Below the pieces are notes generated by a model that saw only the letters and a list, made by a program, of their open reading frames with translations, did no database searches and had not been told where the DNA came from. A stretch of 64,000 nucleotides of DNA. Origin: Daedaleopsis sinensis (lineage: Eukaryota; Basidiomycota; Agaricomycetes; Polyporales; Polyporaceae). The stretch is taken from NCBI GenBank assembly GCA_033807695.1, contig CM066309.1, forward strand, positions 2,542,001 to 2,606,000, read 5' to 3'. This document shows, piece after piece, positions 56,495 to 64,000 of this stretch (its first letter is position 1; each line of letters starts with the position of its first letter). The translations under genes were made by a program, and so were the position numbers.

Positions 56495-58612
56495 CTACGA
56501 CACTGAAGTCGATAGACTATCAATAGCATCTTGCACCCGCTCTAACCACATGTCTAAGATGCCTAACTGCATGGCAGTATCGTGGTTGACTTCTGATCCA
56601 TCTTCCTGCGCGGCTACTTCTAGCGCGAGCATGGCGTCAGTAACGGAGCAATCGGAGCGGCTGTTGTGGATCAACTCGACGCTTACCTGCGTTCCATGCC
56701 TTCATCCGGGTGCGGAGCGGGCCGAGTAGCGAGCTCTGCACGCTCGTAGTGGAGTCCCTGACTCCAGTCTAAGTATCCGGACAAACCGCGGTGGATCAAC
56801 ACGAGGAAACGTTGAAGAGAGCAAGGTCAGGCAAAACGTCAACGCACCCGGTCCTCGGTATCCCGCATAAGCAGCACGTAGTACAGTCCGAGGCACTCAA
56901 TGAGCCGCAGCGGTTCTGAGCTTTCTAAGAAGTCATCAAGCGAGACAGAGAGGTCCGGGGGCTGCGGACGCAGAACGACAGGGCCGAATGTCGAAAGCAG
57001 AAGCGGGGACGCGAACAGGTTGTTCTCCTTCGCTACGAGCCCCTCAAGGACTGCTTCCTTAAGCAAGCCAACGGCAGCGACACGCATCTGTGCGGGGACG
57101 TCCTCGTCACTGAGGAGCTCTTGCAGCAGGCGGAAGCGTAGGGGCGCCGGGGAGAGCCCGAGAACGAGGGAGACGACGCGGAAGGTGTAGTGTCTGATGT
57201 CCGGTTCCGGGTGGTTTGCCGCGAGGTGTGGGAGGAGGTGGATGAGGGGGGCAACAAGGTCCGTACTGAGCTCCGGCCTGGGGTTGGCCTTGCGTAGAGG
57301 CGCTAGCGAGGATAGTAGGATGAAAAGTACCTCGTCCAGGGCAAGATTAGATTGAATGGACGAGAGAACAATTGGATAGAAGGAGGTGAGAGTGTCGACC
57401 GAGAAGGTGTAGTCGGGATGATGAGCTAGTAAAATTAACCCAGGAAGTGCAGGATGTTTCTCGTACGATTCCACGGTGTAGCCCAGACTTTGGAGTGCAG
57501 TCTGAAAGGCAGTGAGCACCGGTAGTAACGGGAGTATACGACATCCATTACCCATGTATCTGCGAGAGCGTCTGCGTAGTGCCCCGCTGCGCTAGTAGAA
57601 GGCTCCGAGTGTGGAACTACTAAGCGAGAGAATTGCGCAGCAAAAGCTTTTTTCGCCATGCCTCCACTGAGAGCGTTCGCGAATTCTGCAACTGTTTCAT
57701 CAATGAGTTTTCGGAGGAGATCCTGCAGAAGTTCGTGAGATGTGATGTGATACATATTCAATGATAGTACCTTGCTCTTCGCATCGGCTCCATCACTTAA
57801 CCCTAGTCCAAGGCGCGACACGACGGAAACTATATTTCGGCCCTCCACGCTCGTAGTATCTCGAGCAAGGAGAGAAATAACAGATTCCAGCTCAGCGAGC
57901 CGCGACTCAATCACGTCTGCCGGGGATTTTTTCCACTTCGGTAATCGGGGGATTGCTGCAATCCAAGGATGAGATGACAGCCTGCGAATACGGAACGGAC
58001 CTACTGATAGTATAAGCACGAATCAGCCGGAATAGCTGCATGGCAGGGGAGAGGTGGCTGATTTCGCCATCGTCTCTTTCTTCCTCCCCCTCGTCCCCTT
58101 GCAGATTCCTTTCGAGAGTCTCTGCGATCTCCTCGATGGCCATCACTACCTCTTTCGCGCTGCACTCTGCAGCCATGAGATCGATAAGTGCATTTGCACT
58201 TTCTTCGGGGCATTTTACCACGATAGGAATGATGGTCAAGGGCTCCTAGTTGGACGGACATTCGGCATCTCCGCAAAATGCACCGGGTAGGTGATTCACT
58301 TACAAGAGATGAGACACATCCACTGTTCCTAACAGCATCAGTGAGAACATCTAGATGAATCCGAGGGTCCTTGTCGTGTACCGCGGAGGTTATGAGGCTC
58401 GTCAATACAATATCGATGTCCTAAGGGATTGTGTTAGTATGATTCTACGCCACAGCTGTCGATTACAGTCACAACGATCTTGAATACACGCATACGCACC
58501 TCGTCCAGCTCATCGTCTTGCAAAGACAAGATCTCTTTCAGTCTTTGCGGCCCAGAGAGGGACTCATGAAGCATCTTCGACTTCCCAGAATATGCTCGAG
58601 GTAGAAGGCAAG
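56495..58612 (-). pseudogene. YAP-binding/ALF4/glomulin-like gene body lacking its first exon
   Basis: Seven exons on the minus strand stay open and in phase: 58500-58612, 58304-58420, 58005-58245, 57552-57955, 56848-57501, 56687-56768 and 56495-56619 (about 578 residues). Blocks are LPRAYSGKSKMLHESL, RLKEILSLQDDELDE, TIIPIVVKCPEESANALIDL, LFRLIRAYTITIPRLPKWKK, LSLNMYHITSHELLQDLLRK, LGYTVESYEKHPALPGLILL and LRLIECLGLYYVLLMRDTED. This helical-repeat protein family includes yeast YBP1, which helps Hsp-/peroxidase-dependent activation of Yap1, and glomulin, which binds cullin-RING ligases. No start codon or N-terminal exon precedes it; the first exon accepts phase 1, exactly what the orphan exon at 49639-49909 donates. 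With that exon the protein would be about 669 aa. As it stands the gene is split. Confidence 0.82.
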
Positions 58613-58807
58613 CTGTGCCTAGTACTAATAGTACGATCTGGATTGCGCTGCAGCGTGGGGCGTCTACGAAAATGCTCTCTAGATCTGCGCACATCGCAGC
58701 TCTGGGATATTCGCCCGCTCACTCGACGCTACTCGAGCTATGAACAACAAGAGGATTTTGCTTCGACGTATACGCGCGCGGGTACACTACAGTGACCCCC
58801 CGAAGAT

Positions 58808-60192
58808 TTAGCCGGCACCAGCACTCCTCCACCACCTGACGAGCCCATCTTCCCCACCAGTCACATATGCTCCTGCCGTTCCTTGTGCGGGTGGTTTCGG
58901 CCTCCACGACACCGACCAGACCTCACCCTGGTCCTGTACGGTCGACACAGCCGCCCGAGCAGCGATGTCCCATACCTTCACCGTCTTGTCTGCCGAGCCA
59001 GACACCGCCAGTCGTCCGTCGGGGGAGATGTCTGTGCTCAACACCCAAGATGAATGGCCACTGAAGGTGGCGACCGCACCCGATCCGGCTTTTCCTGACG
59101 ATGAAACGCGGACGTCGTGGAGGATCAGGCGTTTATCCTCCGATGCAGAGAGCAAAAGCTTTCCAATCGGGTGAATGAGACTTATCGCGATAGCAACAGA
59201 GAGCGATTCAACGTACGTTTGAATCTGCGGACCACGCGAGGGAACGGACCGCCATTGCGTGTGAGCTGTAAGCAGCTTGGATGGAGCCGGTCGCGATGTC
59301 GAATACGTAGACTTGACCTGTCTCAGAAGACATGGCTACCCGCGACCCGTCTGGACTCTGTATAACGCACGATGTCAGAATATTCAACACATGTACGATG
59401 CGTAGACCCGAGGAAGGAGGTGGGCAAAGGTCTCGAGATCGTATCAGGGAGGGGATATGACACGGACTCAAGTCTGTGAATAACCCACATGTTTGCAGCA
59501 CATTCCGAACTTGCTTCGTCCACTCGTGAGGGTTGCGCGCCGCTCGCCGAAGTTGGCTGGGTCTGCGGAGTGGATAGTGACGTTACCAGATCCCCCAGTG
59601 GAAGCATAAGTTCCACCTTGCGGATTGAGGGATACAGACCACGCTGTATGCGCATCCAGACAGCCGTGTATGAGCGACAATACAACGATAGAGCAAGAAT
59701 GGACAATAATAGCTTTAGCTGTGAGACACGAGGAGAGAATATGCAACGTACAAGGTTCAGTCGACTCTCTCCCAGCTCGCGCATAGCTCTCGAACGACCC
59801 CTTCAGCTGTTCTCCCTCCACATCCCATAGACACGTCAGGCCCTCAAGAGTGTTGTACAGTGCGATCTTGCCCGAGTGGTCCACGCTCAACGAGACAATA
59901 CCCAGTGTATGGGGAGGGCGAGCACGAGAGACTTGACCAGAGTTCGAGTCCCATTGCTTGATGGACCCATCCGCAGAAACACTGATAACCGTGTCGGCGT
60001 TGGTCCACGACACTGCCCAGACCGCGTCCGAGTGGGCTACGCGTCGACTGGATGTAAGGCTTTGGTTGATGAGAACATGTTAGGACGCGACTTGACGTAC
60101 GTTCCGCGCAATCATGCGCGTGCAGGAATGCGAGACTCTGGTAAGCGTTCTTCAGCGGTTGCCATAGCACTCGTCATGCTGATCCATACCAT
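58808..60192 (-). CDS. WD40 protein, SKI8/WDR61-like
   Basis: Read on the minus strand. A proposed ATG-only first exon (60190-60192) is followed by a 52-bp intron and SLAFLHAHDCAE. The beta-propeller then runs AHSDAVWAVSWTNADTVISV, ADGSIKQWDSNSGQ, HTLGIVSLSVDHSGKIALYN, GLTCLWDVEGEQLKGSFES, AWSVSLNPQGGTYASTGGSG, SPDGSRVAMSSETGQVYVFD, AMAVRSLAWSADSN, LLLSASEDKRLILHDVRV, GHSSWVLSTDISPDGRLAVS and GSADKTVKVWDIAARAAVST. It ends YVTGGEDGLVRWWRSAG. Repeat order and the final VRWWR match SKI8 (Rec14, WDR61), a subunit of the SKI complex that feeds RNA to the cytoplasmic exosome and also acts in meiotic recombination. Its 3' end is about 195 bp from the split glomulin-like gene. Confidence 0.88.
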
Positions 60193-60672
60193 TGACGACG
60201 CGCTTTACAGTACAGCTGAAGTAGGATGATATGCTGCCAGCTGCTGCAAGAGTCGTGGTGGACGTTTGCAGCTGAGGTACGGGCGTCAAGTCTTTCTAAG
60301 GTACACGGGTCACGGAATATTATTGCTTAGGCCTGGTCTGGCATCTTACAGTGTCACTTGAGCATCGCGCATAGGAAGATCGATAAAAGCTGACCCCTGA
60401 TGCATGCATGTCTTCCCCTTGAAGTCGAACAAACCATGTTTATGTATCAGGCTATGATTCAGAAGGGGGCCGTGACCTAGGAATACCATTTGAGACTCCG
60501 CTTGACGGCGCTTGAATCAGATGATATACCCGCGTCGATCGCAAACCTTATTTTTTCTCTCACATCCACGAACGCGGAAGAAGACATCGTCCCCTGCTCC
60601 CTATCCAAAACTAAAAGTGTGTATACTCATGCAGTACTATTCACGTACAGTGCTAAGACCTACGCTTTCAGG
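60193..60672 (+). promoter_or_regulatory. Promoter and leader of eS12
   Basis: Shared by the divergent SKI8-like gene. A leader intron is likely to end at TACGCTTTCAG, immediately before GATG at 60671-60675. No separate gene seen. Confidence 0.45.
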
Positions 60673-61174
60673 ATGTCTGACGCTTCTGATGAAATTCAAG
60701 TCGACGCCCCGGTCGAGGTCGAGGCTCCCGCTGAGGCTCCCAAGGGCAAGCTCTCCGTTGAGGATGCGCTTCAGGTGTGTAGCCCTGCCCACTCGAGTGA
60801 TCGCGCAACGCCCTCAAAGCTATGACGGAATGCAGCAAGTCCTGAAGAACGCTCTCGTTCACGACGGTCTTGCCCGTGGTCTCCGTGAGGCTGCGAAGGC
60901 GTTGGACAAGCGCCAGGCGCACTTGTGCGTCCTTGTCGAGACGTGCACGGAGGCCGAGTACATCAAGCTCATCGAGGCCCTCTGCGCTGAGCACAAGATC
61001 AACCTCATCAAGGTCGGTGACGCGAAGGTCCTCGGTACCTGGGCTGGCCTCTGCAAGATCGACCGTGAGGGCAACCCCCGCAAGGTCGTCGGCTGCTCCT
61101 GCGTCGTCGTCAAGGAATACGGTGTCGAGTCCGAGGGTCTCCACGTCCTCCTCGACTACTTCAAGAACCGCTAA
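60673..61174 (+). CDS. RPS12: 40S ribosomal protein S12 (eS12)
   Basis: Exons 60673-60774 and 60836-61174 give 146 aa. An acidic, Ala/Pro-rich start precedes [28 protein letters not shown]. Then follow the L7Ae-fold landmarks [56 protein letters not shown] and [10 protein letters not shown]. It ends LLDYFKNR. Length and ending are those of eukaryotic S12. Codon choice is strongly biased to C-ending codons (GTC, CTC, AAG), as in highly expressed genes. The stop codon TAA is followed immediately by GTGAGT, so an intron probably begins one base after the coding sequence. Confidence 0.97.
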
Positions 61175-61200
61175 GTGAGTATTCCATCCTACTTCCACAC

Positions 61201-61285
61201 AATGATGACAGAACAGACTCCCTCGACGGAGAGCATCTGTGAGGATAACTGTCTATCCGGAATCATTATCATTTTGTCTGAACCA
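61201..61285 (+). ncRNA. Candidate C/D-box snoRNA in the eS12 3'-UTR intron
   Basis: The putative intron 61175-61339 (GTGAGT ... GCTTAG, 165 nt) is about three times the usual length here. It contains ATGATGA at 61202-61208 (box C) and CTGA at 61278-61281 (box D), 70 nt apart, with TGAGGA near 61240 as a possible C' box. Ribosomal-protein introns often host such RNAs. No convincing terminal stem was found, so the call is tentative. Confidence 0.3.
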
Positions 61286-61339
61286 GCATGCTGTCTCTGC
61301 TATCCATATAAGACACTTTTGCTAACATCGTTTGCTTAG

Positions 61340-61766
61340 ATTATTCACGGTTCCACTGTAGCTGTAGCCCGTCGTGTCTGTTACATGAATGCTATGATGT
61401 TGTATGACACGTCCGTTGCAGTATTGTGAAGTCAGTCCAACGTTCTTGAATTCGAAATCCGTCTGCGTGCTCAGTGAAGCTTCGTTAAATCACGTCAACA
61501 CATCATTACAGTAATCAACGTATTTAAATTTTGTCCTAGAACCATGGCTTGTATGGGGCCTTGCGTTGCCTGGTATGTAGTAAACTTGGAAGGCGGCTGC
61601 TTACGTCGCGCACTCACAGAGCACATGTACAGTACTCATCGTCACTGAGCGCTGAGCAATGGCTAAAGGCGCACTATTTGTGCATGTGAGCATAGATGAG
61701 GTGGTACACCGGGAGAAGACACATTCCTCATAGTTAATGCTATTTGATAAAACAGAACGCCCCCTC
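61340..61766. other. Convergent intergenic region
   Basis: AT-rich 3' flanks of eS12 and the permease; no gene recognised. Confidence 0.4.
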
Positions 61767-63853
61767 CTACACCAAAGGCCTATACCGCAGTTCCAGATAC
61801 CTCAGCGGTACGTAGAGGATCCCCGCGGCGAAGAATGCCAGCTCGAGCCCCAGATCGCCCGTCTTCGCCCCGATCGGGCCGACAAACCACACCTGCTCCA
61901 TGCCCGGCACGATCAGCGCACAGGAGAGGAGACACGCGCCGAGCCCGGCGAGCCCGGTGGGCAGCTTGCGCGGGTCGTCCCAGTGGCGAAGGTCGTAGCG
62001 CGCGAAGTCGCCGCGGCGTATGAGGAGGTGCTCGACGAGCACGACGGCCCCAAAGGCGCCCGACCAGTAGCCGATGAGCCCAAGGAAGTTCGTGAGCGTG
62101 TCGTAAAACTTGTGCGCGCCGACGATTGAGATGGGGATCAAGCTATGTAGCAGGCAACCGGTGGTGAGTACATGGCGCACAAAAATACCGCTTCTGCGCG
62201 CATGGCGAGACTTACATCGCGGTGGCGAGGAGCGAGAACATGTATCGGGGCACGGCCGCAAACGGCGGGGCGAGCACCTGGAAGCTCAGGCAGAACGAGT
62301 AGAACGTGCCCGCGATGTTGGCCGTCACGCTCAGCGCCATGAGCACCGTGAGGAATTTGCCGAAGTTGCCTGTGGGTTGAAGCATCGCCTCGATGAGCCC
62401 GCCGACGTTCCCGTTCGCATATCCCGCTTCCCAGGCAGGCACGAACGGTGTCGAGAGGACGACCGCGGCGCCGAGGCACTGGAGGAGGATCTGTGACCGT
62501 GATGAGCATGTGAGGGTGAGCATGCAATAGATCATCAGCTCACGGTAGGAATGTTGAACCCGAGGTATGAGTACAGGAAAATTTTCCAGCTGTATGACTG
62601 TTAGCTCAGACGATTTGTAGCACCACCGATTGGAAATGCGCACCTCGGGACCGATGGTGTGTAGTAAATAGTGAAATCGGAGCCCAACGGGGTGTATGAA
62701 ATAACGAACCCACCAACTGTCGCAGCGAATGCTAATATCGATTTGGCAGTAGCTGGTTCAGCGACAGGAGGGTTGGTAAGGTGCTTGCCTCCGACACCAA
62801 GCGCAACGAGGTAGACAACAAGGACTGGTATCCAACACAGGCTTTCATACCTATCATTCAAGCGTCAACCTTGCTTCTTGTATGTATAGAGGCTGTCTCA
62901 TTCTTCACTTACCAGTTGAGAACACGATAACCACAGAACGAAACCTAGCGGTGACATGGGTTCCTATTGACGTCATAGGCGAAGGAGGGCAAGACTCACC
63001 AATAAAGATATGATGGAGATTACCACGATACCGACGCTGTTCGTGTTATACAGGTTGAGGTTATGCGTCCAGAAGGAGGCGACGACACATACCTCCAGCT
63101 CAAGCGGCCGTCGGATATACTGGACAACGTCTGCCCACCCAGGATTGCGTTGAGGATGGAGAAACCGACCATCCCACATAAGTTGAAGATCGCGGGTATA
63201 GCAATGGCGTAGTAGCTGCACGATGCCAAAATGAGATAAATTCATTGATAGCAACGGTGTCGGCGTACCCGAAGCTGTAACGAGCTTGACACATTTGACG
63301 CAGCCCAAGTTTTGGTCCCCATGTCGAGCTGAGGAAACTTAAGTCCAAATCCAAGTGATGTCGAGGTATAGATCGACTCACAAGTACGCAGGGAGTGCGC
63401 TGCATAGCAGGTTGAAGAAAAGTATCACCAGGCAGGAGTCGCGCAACCCCAAGCCGAATACTACAGGACCCAGGGTGCCCGCAGAGAATCTGGCATCCAG
63501 GGATGTTCATATTGCTCATATATATAGCGAGTATGCCTCGAAACTCACGATAGGATGTTGAAATTCATCGAGAACCATATGAAGAAGATTTTGCTGTACT
63601 GGGTGTCCACCCTCTCCCTCTCCGGGACGGGTACTATGCCTTCATGCAGAGGTGAGGCAATGGCAAGGAGAATTTGAAGACGAGCCGCACCTCTCGTTTC
63701 CAATCCCCATTGTAACAATCTCCTCGTCCACCGATGAGAGTGATGCCAGTCCTTTTGAGCATGTGCGAGCTCGACCGAGTTGCTGTCTTCCGTGAGGCCA
63801 GTATGCTTCTCGATGTCGGCTGCTCTATCGACTCCCTTGACGTCGCCCACCAT
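61767..63853 (-). CDS. NCS1 purine/cytosine permease (Fcy-type)
   Basis: Minus-strand multi-exon gene. The start MVGDVKGVDRAADIEKHTGL at 63853 is chosen over the upstream Met at 63943 because family members begin with such a short polar tail. After ETRGIVPVPERERVDTQYSK come the first helices IFFIWFSMNFNILS and FSAGTLGPVVFGLGLRDS. Later parts are STWGPKLGLRQMCQARYSFG, IPAIFNLCGMVGFSILNAIL-GGQ, FAATVGGFVISYTPLGSDFT, YSYLGFNIPTILLQCLGAA, LMALSVTANIAGTFYSFCLS and LTNFLGLIGYWSGAFGAVVL. It ends VPLRYLELRYRPLV. About twelve helices, as in fungal FcyB/Fcy2 proton symporters for cytosine, adenine, guanine and hypoxanthine. Acts in the plasma membrane. The stop is at 61767. Confidence 0.92.
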
Positions 63854-64000
63854 GGTCGTAGGGATGTAGGGGCGAGGATGACTCTCGAAAGAGAATAACG
63901 CGAAGAGATCACGGGAGGAGGAAGATAACGGAGGGAACCACACAGAGCCCGAGCTTATACGGGCGTCGAGTCATTATTCATAGCACAAATGCTGGCTACT
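63854..64000 (-). promoter_or_regulatory. Leader/promoter of the NCS1 permease, cut by window edge
   Basis: The minus strand reads a C/T-rich leader with GTATAAGCTCGG near 63955, a TATA-like element about 100 bp before the start codon. Confidence 0.4.

Noticed and set aside
1..64000. CRISPR arrays, bacterial operons or a prophage-like system
   Set aside because: All genes are intron-containing eukaryotic genes; no regularly spaced short repeats were seen.

Overview
The window looks like nuclear DNA of a filamentous basidiomycete, probably an agaricomycete such as a polypore (inference). The evidence is intron-dense genes with short (about 50-60 bp) GT-AG introns, a single-chain ATP-citrate lyase, DUF6535 proteins, seven-helix membrane proteins of the 'GIAPT..VR' type, and intron-containing tRNA-Gln genes. 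All exon boundaries were read by eye and checked for phase; they are not transcript-supported.

Layout. 0.1-4.2 kb: a prenylatable ubiquitin-fold protein (+), a tRNA-Gln (-), and fused remnants of glucose-6-phosphate isomerase and copper amine oxidase. 4.6-8.8 kb: a tandem array of three F-box-like/nucleotidyltransferase-like genes, the third broken. 9.3-14 kb: a sedolisin protease (+), a GRE2-like reductase (-), a foldback element and a second tRNA-Gln (+). 14.5-18.7 kb: ATP-citrate lyase. 18.9-32.3 kb: a segmental tandem duplication of about 7.5 kb carrying two DUF6535 genes, the second with a frameshift, and a TA-flanked MITE between them. 32.8-39.5 kb: a DUF1275 membrane protein (+), a siderophore-type N-acyltransferase (-) and a seven-helix membrane protein (+). 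40.5-45 kb: a TAP-like alpha/beta hydrolase (-) and a quinone oxidoreductase (+). 45.3-49 kb: an NFX1/FAP1-type zinc-finger R3H protein (-). 49.6-58.6 kb: a rearranged block. 58.8-64 kb: a SKI8-like WD40 protein (-), ribosomal protein eS12 (+) and an NCS1 purine/cytosine permease (-).

The most striking result is in the rearranged block. The first exon of a YAP-binding/glomulin-like gene lies at 49639-49909 on the plus strand, and seven phase-compatible downstream exons lie at 56495-58612 on the minus strand. Flipping about 49.91-58.6 kb would rejoin them through one phase-1 intron. In the present arrangement, exon 1 is fused in frame to the C-terminal part of a duplicated alpha/beta hydrolase. 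A complete sister hydrolase lies inside the block, and another intact copy on the opposite strand lies 8 kb to the left. This is either a real gene-breaking inversion that created a chimera or an assembly inversion.

Functionally the window mixes housekeeping genes (acetyl-CoA supply, ribosome, SKI complex, nucleobase uptake) with secreted proteases or hydrolases, an iron-acquisition enzyme and expanding lineage-specific families. No single pathway or biosynthetic cluster ties it together.
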